Source: JAXLYE01 sp046351595 (GTDB lineage: Bacteria > Myxococcota_A > Polyangia > Palsa-1104 > JAEUJZ01). Taken from it: a stretch of 64,000 nt of DNA. The translations under genes were made by a program, and so were the position numbers. Below, in pieces: positions 56,650 through 64,000 of this stretch; within the stretch, counting starts at the first letter, position 1, and each line of letters begins with the position of its first letter. The stretch is taken from assembly GCA_046351595.1 (NCBI GenBank), contig JAXLYE010000006.1, forward strand, positions 310,001-374,000, given 5' to 3'. The notes below the pieces were generated by a model that worked only from the letters and a program-made list of their open reading frames with translations, ran no database searches and was not told where the DNA came from.

Positions 56650-59600
56650 GTGAGCAACGATCCCCGCGATGTTGACGTGGTCCCCGGCGCGGCGCCGGCC
56701 CCTGAGCCTGGCAAGCCAGGTGGTCCCAGCCAGTCCGATCGCAAGGAGCGACGGGCCGGCCCGCTGCGGCGGATGCTGCGCGGGATCTTCGGCTCGCTGT
56801 CGTGGGAGCCGCCGGGGTGGCTGCGCGCCCTCGGTCGCGGCGCGGGCGCGGGCGGCGGCTGGGTGCGTCGGCACCGCGGGGCGGCGCTCGGCGTGGTGGC
56901 GATGGTCGTGGCGCTGGCGATCGGCGTCGGCGCCGGCATGCGCTGGTACGAGAAGCGGCCCAAGCCCAAGGAGCTGACCGTGCGCGTCGATGCGCCGGCG
57001 GCGATGCGGCTCGAGGAGGGCGCGAAGCCCGACACGCTGCGCCTCCTGTTCAGCGGCTCGGCAGCGCCGCTGGCCCTGGTCAAGAAGCCGGTCACCGCCG
57101 GCATCGTGATGTCGCCGCCTTTGCCGGGCGCGTGGCGCTGGGACAGCGACAAGGTCCTGGTGTTCACGCCGCAGGAGGACTGGCCCGTCGGCGAGTCCTT
57201 CGTCGTCAAGCTGCGGCCCAAGGAGCTTCTGGCCGAGGGCGTGCGCCTGGCCGAGAGCGAGGTGAAGTTCGACAGCGCGCCGCTGACCGGCCGGATCACC
57301 CAGTCCGAGTTCTATCAAGACCCGCAGGACGCGTCGCAGAAGAAGGTCGTCGCGACCGTCAGCTTCTCGCACCCGATCGATGCGGCGGAGCTCGACAAGC
57401 ACCTGTCCATCGAGCTCGTGACCAAGAAGGACGGCGCGCTGACGCGGACGCCGTACCGCGCGCAGGTGAGCTGGGACAAGCTGCGCGGCACCGCCTTCAT
57501 CCACAGCGCGCCGGTGGCCATCCCCGATCACGACTCCGAGATGGCGATCAAGATCAGCAAGGGCGTGCGCGCCGCGCGCGGCGGACAGCCGCTGCAGCAG
57601 GAGATCGGCGCGTCGGTGACCGTGCCCGGCATCTACGACTTCCTGCGCGTCTCCGAGGCGTCGCTGACGCTGGTGAACAACGCGCAGTACGAGCCCGAGC
57701 AGGTGCTGATCGTCGAGATGAACACCGGCGTGGTCGAGGCCGAGGCGCGCAAGGCGGTGAGCGCGTACGTGCTGCCGCTGCGCAAGCAGGACGACAACAC
57801 CGGCAGCCGCGAGCCCTACCACTGGAGCACGACCGAGATCAGCCCCGAGGTGATCAAGCAGTCGGAGCCGCTGCGGCTCGAGCAGATCCCGAGCGATCGC
57901 GAGTACGCGACGGTGCACTCGTTCCGCTACCAGGCCGAGGTCGGCCGCAAGATCTACGTCAAGGTGAACCGCGGCATGCGCAGCTTCGGCGGCTACGTCC
58001 TCGACAAGACCGCTGACTACGTGCTGAGCGTGCCCGAGTTCCCCAAGGAGCTGAAGATCATGTCGGCCGGCGCGCTCTTGTCGCTGTCCGGCGAGCAGAA
58101 GGTGTCGCTGTACGCGCGCGACGTCGATGCGGTGCGCGTCGAGATCGGCCGCGTCCTGCCGGGGCAGCTGCAGCACCTGGTGGCGCAGAACAGCGGCAAC
58201 TTCCAGACGCCCGAGTTCTACAGCTACCGCTTCGGCTCCGAGAACATCACCGAGATCTTCTCCGAGGTGCAGCCGCTGCCCCGGCCTGGCCACGGCAAGG
58301 CGCAGTACTCGTCGGTGAACCTGGGCCGCTACCTCGAGGGGCGCGGGCGCGATCGGCAGGGCCTGTTCTTCCTCAAGGTCGAGAGCTGGGATCCCGAGCG
58401 CAAGGTCAACACCGGCAAGACCGACAGCCGCCTGGTCCTGGTCACCGACCTCGGGCTCCTGGTCAAGGACAACGTCGACGGCACGCACGACGTGTTCGTG
58501 CAGTCGCTCAAGACCGGCGAGCCGGTGCGCGGCGCGCGCGTCGAGGTCGTCGGCAAGAACGGCATGGCCGTGCTCAACCAGGAGACAGACGGAGAGGGCC
58601 ACGCGCACTTCCCCAAGCTCTCGGGCTACGGGCGCGAGCAGGCGCCGCTCCTCTACCTGGCGACGCGCGGCAACGATCTGTCGTTCCTGCCGTACGGGCG
58701 CAACGATCGCTACCTCGACTTCTCGCGCTTCCAGATCGAGGGCATCCACGACAGCGACAAGCCGCAGGGCCTGACCGCGTACCTGTTCTCGGATCGCGGC
58801 ATCTACCGCCCCGGCGACGAGATCCGCGTCGGCCTGATCGTCAAGGCGTCGGACTGGAAGCAGCGCCTGCTCGGCGTGCCGGTCGAGATCACCGTCGATG
58901 ACGCGCGCGGCCTGACGGTCAAGCGCGACAAGATCCGCCTGTCGGAGTCCGGCTTCGAGGAGATCCGCTACCCGACGCTGGAGTCGGCGCCGACCGGCAC
59001 CTGGAACATCAGCGTGCACGTGGTCAAGGACGACCGCGCCGCCGGCCTGCTCGGCAGCACCTCGGTGCGCGTGCAGGAGTTTTTGCCCGACCGCCTGAAG
59101 ATGTCGGCGCGCCTGTCCAAGGAGAGCCTGGAGGGCTGGGTCACGCCCGAGGAGCTCAAGGCGCGCGTGACGCTGCTCAACCTGTTTGGCACGCCGGCGA
59201 CGGCGCGATTGGTCAAGGCGTCGATCCAGCTGTCGCCCACCCTGCCCTCCTTCAGCCGCTTCCGCGACTACCAGTTCTCGGATCCGATGCGCGCCAAGGA
59301 GTCGCTGAACGACAGCCTCGCCGACGATCAGACCGACGACCAGGGCGAGGCCGAGTTCGACCTGGACCTGAAGCGCTTCGCCGCCGCGACCTACCGCCTG
59401 CGCTTCATCGCCCAGGGCTTCGAGGCCGAGGGCGGTCGCAGCGTCGCCGCCGAGGCGCAGGTCACGGTCTCGCCGATGCCGTACCTGGTCGGCTGGAAGG
59501 CCGACGGCGATCTCGGCTACGTCAGCAAGGGCAGCCAGCGCGCCGTGCAGCTCGTCGCCGTCGGGCCGCAGGCGACCTCGATCGCGCAGCCGGGCGTGCG

Positions 59601-62600
59601 CGCGATCCTGTACGAGCGCCGCTTCCTCTCGGTGCTGGTGCGCCAGACCAACGGCACGTACAAGTACGAGTCGATCCGCAAGGAGACCGCCGTCAGCGAT
59701 AAGAAGATCACCATCGCGGCGGGCGGCCTCGCCTACCCGCTGCCGACGGACAAGGCCGGCGACTTCGCCATCGTCCTCAAGAACGAGAAGGAGCAGGAGC
59801 TCAACCGCATCGAGTTCAGCGTCGCCGGCGAGGGCAACCTCACGCGCTCGCTCGAGAAGAACGCCGAGCTGCAGGTCAAGCTCAAGAGCGCCGACGTCGC
59901 GCCGGGCGAGGAGCTCGAGATGCAGATCAAGGCGCCGTACACCGGCGCCGGCCTGATCACGATCGAGCGCGACCGCGTGCTCACGTACAAGTGGTTCCGC
60001 ACCACCACCACGGCCAGCGTCCAGACCATCCGCGTCCCCGAGGACATGGAGGGCAACGGCTACGTCTCGGTGTCGTTCATCCGCGGGCTCGACTCGTCCG
60101 AGGTGTTCATGAGCCCCCTGTCGTACGGCGTCGTGCCCTTCTCGCTGAGCCGCGCGCGCCGCACCGCCAAGATCACGCTCACGACGCCGGATCTGGTGAA
60201 GCCGGGCGACGCCTTCAAGATGAAGTATTCGACCGACCGGCCGACCCAGATCGTCGTGTTCGCCGTCGACGAGGGCATCCTCCAGGTGGCGAAATACCAG
60301 ACGCCGGATCCGCTGAGCTACTTCTTCCAGAAGCGCGCGCTCGAGGTGAAGACCGCGCAGATCCTCGACCTGGTGCTGCCCGAGTTCTCGCAGGTGATGC
60401 GCGCGGCCCCGGGCGGCGACGGCGAGGGCGGCATGGCGCGCAACTTGAACCCGTTCAAGCGGCGGCGCGACAAGCCGGTCGCGTACTGGTCCGGCATCGT
60501 CGACGCCGGCCCCAAGGAGCGCGAGCTCGTCTACACCGTCCCCGACACGTTCAACGGCACGCTGCGTGTGATGGCCGTGGCCGTGGCCGCGGACGCGGTC
60601 GGCGTCTTCCACAAGAAGGCGCAGGTGCGCGGCGACTTCGTGCTCAGCCCCAACGTGCCGCTGTTCGCGGCGCCCGGCGACGAGTTCGAGGTCACCGTCG
60701 GCGTCGCCAACAACGTCGTCGGCTCGGGCAAGGACGCCAAGATCCAGCTCGAGCTGCGCACCTCGCAGCACGTCGAGCTCGTCGGCGCCAGCAAGGTCAC
60801 GCTGCCGATCGGCGAGCTGCGCGAGGGCGTGGCCAGCTTCCGCCTGCGCGCCAAGGACACCCTCGGCTCGGCCAGCCTGACCTTCGTCGCGGCGCTCGGA
60901 CAAAAGAGCGGCAAGCTGACCACGGACCTGTCGGTGCGGCCGCTGGTGCACCTGCTCACGACCTCGGCGATCGGTCACCTGCCGCCCGGCGGCGGCAAGA
61001 AGGTCATCGAGGTGCCGCGCAGCCTCTTTGCCGACTACCGCGTCCTGTCGGCGGGGATGTCACCGCTGCCGCTGTCGCTGTCGCGCGGGCTCTTGCAGTA
61101 CCTCGAGAAGTTCCCGCACGGCTGCACCGAGCAGATCGTCAGCCAGACCTTCCCGTCGGTCGTGCTGCGCGGCCGCGCCGAGTTCGGCCTGCCCATCGAG
61201 GCCGCCGACAAGGCCTGGCAGCGCACCCTCATGACCCTGCGCTCGCGCCAGAACGACGACGGCGGCTTCGGTCTGTGGGACAACCCCAACCAGGTCAGCG
61301 ACTTCGCCTCGGTCTACGCCACGCACTTTTTGATCGAGGCCAAGGAGCACGGGCTGGCGGTGCCGCAGGAGATGCTCAAGCGCAGCCTCGAGTACCTGAG
61401 CCAGCTCGCCAGCCGCGAGACCGACAGCCTGCCCGACGAGCGGACGCGCGCCTACGCGGTCTACGTCCTGACGCGCAGCGGCGTCGTCACCAGCCAGCAG
61501 GCGGCCAGCGTCGGCAAGACGCTGGAGAACAGCTACAAGGGCTGGCAGAAGGATCTCGCCGGCATCTACCTCGGCGCGACGCTGAAGCTGCTCAAGCAGG
61601 AGCGAGCCGCGCAGAAGATCCTGGCCGAGGCCAAGCTCGGCGAGGTCAAGGACACCGAGGCCGACTTCCACCACTTCTACGACCCGCTGGTCCGCGACGC
61701 GCAGCTCGTCTACATCCTTTCGCGCCACTTCCCCGAGCGCCTGGGCAAGCAGGACGGCGACGCGCTGCTGGCGCTGGTCACGCCGCTGTCGCAGGAGCGC
61801 TACAACACCCTGTCGTCGTCGTACACCATCCTGGCGCTGGAAGCCTACGCGCAGGTCGCGCAGGCCAAGCTCGAGCCCGGGCAGCTCGGTGTCGCCGAGA
61901 TCCTCGCCAACAACCAGCAGCGGCCGCTCGTGCTGCCGCAGGCGCTCCTGCCGAGCGTCGCCTTCACCCCCGAGGCGCGCAAGCTGCTTTTGACGAGCGA
62001 GAGCCCGCTGCGCATCTACTACCAGGTCACGCAGTCCGGCTTCGATCGCGACCTGCCGCAGACCGCGCTCAAGCAGAAGCTCGAGGTACTGCGCGAGATC
62101 ACCGACGAGAAGGGCAACCCGCTCTCGCAGGTGAAGCTCGGCGAGGAGGCGCGCGTGCACCTCAAGCTGCGCGGCCTCTTGCCGGGCCAGACGCTGTGGG
62201 ACCTGGCGATCGTCGATCTTCTGCCCGGCGGCTTCGAGGTCGTCGTGCAGCCGCGCCAGGCCGCCGAGCCCGAGCCCGAGCGCGACAGCCCGAGCGAGGG
62301 CGGCGACGGTGAAGGCGGCGGCGAGGCCGGTGAGGGTGAGGCCGGCGGCGAGGGCGACGGCCAGGGCAGCGAGCGCACGCCGCCGCACGAGTCCACCGAC
62401 ACGCCGGCGCAGCTGCCGATCGCGCTCGACGGCTCCTCGTTCCGTCCGATCTACGGCGACGTCCGCGAGGATCGCGTGGTGCTGTACGGCAGCATCGGCG
62501 CCGACATGCAGGAGTTCGTCTACGCGATCAAGGCGACCAACGCCGGCACCTACACCCTGCCGTCGCTGTCCGCCGAGGGCATGTACGATCGCGGCGCGGT

Positions 62601-62643
62601 CGCGCGCTCGACGGGCGGCGGCAAGATCGTGATCGTGAAGTAG
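56650..62643 (+). CDS. Bacterial alpha-2-macroglobulin with CTEQ thioester
   Basis: A 1997-residue periplasmic protease trap. After a Pro/Arg-rich cytoplasmic start (1-75) and one membrane helix (about 77-97), repeated MG-type beta domains follow; the MG2 signature YLFSDRGIYRPGDE is near residue 710 and the A2M domain with DEGILQVAKYQTPDPL near 1210. The thioester Cys1492-Thr-Glu-Gln1495 in FPHGCTEQIVS is intact, so it could link covalently to attacking proteases. The C-terminal part includes a Gly/Glu/Asp-rich loop (about 1875-1920). Related proteins (YfhM type) are usually lipoproteins paired with PbpC; here there is a membrane helix and no pbpC. GTG 56650 follows GGAG. Confidence 0.93.
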   Translation: MSNDPRDVDVVPGAAPAPEPGKPGGPSQSDRKERRAGPLRRMLRGIFGSLSWEPPGWLRALGRGAGAGGGWVRRHRGAALGVVAMVVALAIGVGAGMRWYEKRPKPKELTVRVDAPAAMRLEEGAKPDTLRLLFSGSAAPLALVKKPVTAGIVMSPPLPGAWRWDSDKVLVFTPQEDWPVGESFVVKLRPKELLAEGVRLAESEVKFDSAPLTGRITQSEFYQDPQDASQKKVVATVSFSHPIDAAELDKHLSIELVTKKDGALTRTPYRAQVSWDKLRGTAFIHSAPVAIPDHDSEMAIKISKGVRAARGGQPLQQEIGASVTVPGIYDFLRVSEASLTLVNNAQYEPEQVLIVEMNTGVVEAEARKAVSAYVLPLRKQDDNTGSREPYHWSTTEISPEVIKQSEPLRLEQIPSDREYATVHSFRYQAEVGRKIYVKVNRGMRSFGGYVLDKTADYVLSVPEFPKELKIMSAGALLSLSGEQKVSLYARDVDAVRVEIGRVLPGQLQHLVAQNSGNFQTPEFYSYRFGSENITEIFSEVQPLPRPGHGKAQYSSVNLGRYLEGRGRDRQGLFFLKVESWDPERKVNTGKTDSRLVLVTDLGLLVKDNVDGTHDVFVQSLKTGEPVRGARVEVVGKNGMAVLNQETDGEGHAHFPKLSGYGREQAPLLYLATRGNDLSFLPYGRNDRYLDFSRFQIEGIHDSDKPQGLTAYLFSDRGIYRPGDEIRVGLIVKASDWKQRLLGVPVEITVDDARGLTVKRDKIRLSESGFEEIRYPTLESAPTGTWNISVHVVKDDRAAGLLGSTSVRVQEFLPDRLKMSARLSKESLEGWVTPEELKARVTLLNLFGTPATARLVKASIQLSPTLPSFSRFRDYQFSDPMRAKESLNDSLADDQTDDQGEAEFDLDLKRFAAATYRLRFIAQGFEAEGGRSVAAEAQVTVSPMPYLVGWKADGDLGYVSKGSQRAVQLVAVGPQATSIAQPGVRAILYERRFLSVLVRQTNGTYKYESIRKETAVSDKKITIAAGGLAYPLPTDKAGDFAIVLKNEKEQELNRIEFSVAGEGNLTRSLEKNAELQVKLKSADVAPGEELEMQIKAPYTGAGLITIERDRVLTYKWFRTTTTASVQTIRVPEDMEGNGYVSVSFIRGLDSSEVFMSPLSYGVVPFSLSRARRTAKITLTTPDLVKPGDAFKMKYSTDRPTQIVVFAVDEGILQVAKYQTPDPLSYFFQKRALEVKTAQILDLVLPEFSQVMRAAPGGDGEGGMARNLNPFKRRRDKPVAYWSGIVDAGPKERELVYTVPDTFNGTLRVMAVAVAADAVGVFHKKAQVRGDFVLSPNVPLFAAPGDEFEVTVGVANNVVGSGKDAKIQLELRTSQHVELVGASKVTLPIGELREGVASFRLRAKDTLGSASLTFVAALGQKSGKLTTDLSVRPLVHLLTTSAIGHLPPGGGKKVIEVPRSLFADYRVLSAGMSPLPLSLSRGLLQYLEKFPHGCTEQIVSQTFPSVVLRGRAEFGLPIEAADKAWQRTLMTLRSRQNDDGGFGLWDNPNQVSDFASVYATHFLIEAKEHGLAVPQEMLKRSLEYLSQLASRETDSLPDERTRAYAVYVLTRSGVVTSQQAASVGKTLENSYKGWQKDLAGIYLGATLKLLKQERAAQKILAEAKLGEVKDTEADFHHFYDPLVRDAQLVYILSRHFPERLGKQDGDALLALVTPLSQERYNTLSSSYTILALEAYAQVAQAKLEPGQLGVAEILANNQQRPLVLPQALLPSVAFTPEARKLLLTSESPLRIYYQVTQSGFDRDLPQTALKQKLEVLREITDEKGNPLSQVKLGEEARVHLKLRGLLPGQTLWDLAIVDLLPGGFEVVVQPRQAAEPEPERDSPSEGGDGEGGGEAGEGEAGGEGDGQGSERTPPHESTDTPAQLPIALDGSSFRPIYGDVREDRVVLYGSIGADMQEFVYAIKATNAGTYTLPSLSAEGMYDRGAVARSTGGGKIVIVK

Positions 62644-62651
62644 CGGGGAGC

Positions 62652-62669
62652 GGGGGCCCAAAGGCCCCC
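62652..62669. terminator. GC hairpin between convergent genes
   Basis: GGGGGCC (62652-62658), loop CAAA, GGCCCCC (62663-62669). It lies 8 bp after the macroglobulin stop but has no T-run, so it is at best a weak terminator or a stabilising 3' hairpin. Confidence 0.3.
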
Positions 62670-62737
62670 CAAGGTTCGCGCGAGGCGTGCGGCGGGGAGG
62701 CGGCTACGGGCGGGCCGGGGGAAGGCCCCTGCCCCGC

Positions 62738-63832
62738 CTACATCTTGCGCGGATCGGTCCCGGGCTCGGCATAGACCGAGCTCCAGATGGTCGCCTCTTC
62801 GGCGGGCGGCGACGCCTCGGCCAGGCGCACGGCCTCGTTGACCAGCTCCTTGACCTCGGCGTCGATCGCCGCGATGGGCTCCTCGCCGAGCGCCGAGACC
62901 AGGCGATCGCGCGCCAGGCCCACGGCGTCGCGCTTGCGCCACTGCTCGATCTCGTCCTTGGTGCGGTAGTTGCCGGGGTCCGAGACCGAGTGGCCGCGGT
63001 AGCGGTAGGTCTCGACCTCGATCAGCGTCGGCACGAACTCCTTGCGGGCGCGCTCGACGGACTGGCCGATGCGCGCGCGCACCTCCATGACGTCGTCGGC
63101 GACAAAACGATCGCGGGCCATGTTCATGCCGCCGGCGCGCTTGGTGATGTCGCTCTCGGCCAGCGTGCGCGACAGCGGCGTGCCCATCGAGTACTGGTTG
63201 TTCTCGACGATGAACACCACCGGCAGCTTCCACAGGCCGGCGAGCGACATCGCCTCGAAGAACGCGCCCTGGTTGACCGCGCCGTCGCCGAGGAAGCACA
63301 GCGTGACCTCGGGCAGGCCCTGGTACTTGCTGGCGTAGGCGACGCCGGTGGCCAGCGGCGCGTGCGCCCCGACGATGCCGTAGCCGCCGAGGAAGCGGTG
63401 CTCGGCGTCGAACAGGTGCATGGAGCCGCCCATGCCCTTGCTGATGCCGCCGGCCCGCCCGAGCAGCTCCGCCAGCACCGCCGCGCAGACGCGCAGGTCG
63501 ACGCCGGCCTTGGCCATGGCGTGGCCGTGCTCGCGGTAGGTGGCGATGACGTAGTCCTCCTTGCGCAGCGCCGCCATGGCGCCGACGCAGACGGACTCCT
63601 GGCCGATGCCCAGGTGGAGGAAGCCGCCCATCTTGCCCTGCGAGTAGAACTTGGCGGCGGCCTCCTCGACCCGGCGGATGGCGAGCATCTGCCGGTACAT
63701 CTCGCGCAGCAGCGCCGTGTCCTCTGCGGTCATTTTCGCAGGGCCAGACTCGGGGGCCCGGGGCGCGGGAGCAGCCGGAGGCTCCTTCGGAGCCGCCGCA
63801 GCGTCTGATGAGGTCTGTGTGTTCGTGGTCAT
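62738..63832 (-). CDS. pdhA: Pyruvate dehydrogenase E1 component, alpha subunit
   Basis: A 364-residue subunit of the thiamine-diphosphate-dependent E1 enzyme that decarboxylates pyruvate for acetyl-CoA synthesis. After an Ala/Pro/Glu-rich N-terminus (about 1-34), the conserved parts are FYSQGKMGGFLHLGIGQES, YREHGHAMAKAGV, MGGSMHLFD, the TPP motif GDGAVNQGAFFEAMSLAGLW..ENN, and YRYRGHSVSDPGNYR with its regulatory-loop Ser (parts). The start is ATG 63832. The E1-beta gene, normally adjacent, is not within the window on this side: the neighbour is the convergent macroglobulin gene. Confidence 0.94.
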   Translation of the reverse strand: MTTNTQTSSDAAAAPKEPPAAPAPRAPESGPAKMTAEDTALLREMYRQMLAIRRVEEAAAKFYSQGKMGGFLHLGIGQESVCVGAMAALRKEDYVIATYREHGHAMAKAGVDLRVCAAVLAELLGRAGGISKGMGGSMHLFDAEHRFLGGYGIVGAHAPLATGVAYASKYQGLPEVTLCFLGDGAVNQGAFFEAMSLAGLWKLPVVFIVENNQYSMGTPLSRTLAESDITKRAGGMNMARDRFVADDVMEVRARIGQSVERARKEFVPTLIEVETYRYRGHSVSDPGNYRTKDEIEQWRKRDAVGLARDRLVSALGEEPIAAIDAEVKELVNEAVRLAEASPPAEEATIWSSVYAEPGTDPRKM

Positions 63833-63900
63833 TTTGGGGGGGTACTCTAGCCGACTTGTTATCGGCTGGGGAGGTCCGGCGCCGAGCAAGATCTGCGCGG

Positions 63901-64000
63901 CTACGGTTTCTTGCAGCACAGGACGCCGTGCACCGGGTTCGTGCTGGTGACTTCCTCGAGGTTGCGGTCGTTGTCGTCCCGGCAGTTGAACGAGCTGCCC
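63901..64000 (-). CDS. C-terminal end of an unknown Cys-containing protein
   Basis: Read on minus, the frame from the right edge ends at a TAG (63903-63901) and gives 32 residues including NCRDDNDRNLEEVTSTNP and HGVLCCKKP. The Cys pattern looks like the end of a small extracytoplasmic protein. It ends 68 bp upstream of pdhA. Too little is visible to name it. Confidence 0.45.
   Translation of the reverse strand, partial: GSSFNCRDDNDRNLEEVTSTNPVHGVLCCKKP

Noticed and set aside
56632..60978. A 1448-codon open frame antisense to the macroglobulin gene
   Set aside because: Composition is Arg/His/Asp/Leu-rich with no family motif; such frames arise from GC-rich third positions of the sense gene. 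Same for long antisense frames at 1082-3109, 18280-21492 and 47542-50286.
62652..62669. GC hairpin as a strong intrinsic terminator
   Set aside because: No T-run on either strand; listed only with low confidence.

Overview
The window is about 64 kb of very GC-rich, densely coded bacterial chromosome. I infer a member of the Myxococcota (deltaproteobacterial lineage), and not a plasmid or phage. The reasons are the many lipobox-bearing proteins of unknown function, a Mla/MCE lipid-transport operon, large FHA/Ser-Thr kinase proteins, a PP2C phosphatase fused to a cyclic-nucleotide-binding domain, NtrC-type control with sigma-54 promoter sequences, and standard Gram-negative housekeeping genes (cmk-rpsA, hrcA-grpE-dnaJ, tex, pdhA). 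I saw no rRNA, tRNA, insertion sequence, integrase or CRISPR array.

Left part (1-17 kb). A truncated acetyl-CoA hydrolase/transferase gene is followed by a P2-type cation ATPase gene translationally coupled to a lycopene-cyclase-family gene. Next come a lipoprotein gene with a strong terminator and a three-gene signalling block (single-domain response regulator, receiver-histidine kinase, NtrC-family sigma-54 activator). A frameshifted M15 peptidase gene and a lipoprotein-mlaE-mlaF-mlaD operon on the minus strand follow, then a beta-CASP metallo-beta-lactamase ribonuclease gene coupled to an acyltransferase gene. Five gaps here carry sequences fitting the -24/-12 sigma-54 promoter (GG-N10-GC). 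Four of the five also have TTACG/CGTAA half-sites at enhancer-like distances upstream. Together with the NtrC-type activator gene this looks like a local, self-contained sigma-54 regulon, the most interesting hypothesis in the window.

Middle part (16-34 kb). A divergent pair of paralogous exported proteins with a Cys/His/Asp layout of a papain or NlpC-like fold starts from a 45-bp shared spacer. Then follow a membrane-fused metallophosphoesterase, a 1000-residue FHA-kinase-pseudokinase protein, a CX4CH lipoprotein with an SH3/beta-barrel outer-membrane protein, a large lipoprotein, a five-S1-domain RNA-binding protein with an Ala/Pro/Lys tail, an Hsp20 and a family-39 glycosyltransferase.

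Right part (34-64 kb). This holds a DUF4388-like/J-domain protein, a nitrilase operon, hrcA-grpE-dnaJ without dnaK, a beta-propeller lipoprotein, PP2C-cNMP, a TonB-like N-terminus on a novel C-terminus, Cys-rich and LEA2-like lipoproteins, an M28-like peptidase whose zinc ligands look lost, Tex with an arginine-rich repeat tail, an FHA protein, rpsA and cmk, a propeller lipoprotein, a membrane-anchored alpha-2-macroglobulin with an intact CTEQ thioester, and pdhA. The right edge cuts another small Cys-containing reading frame.
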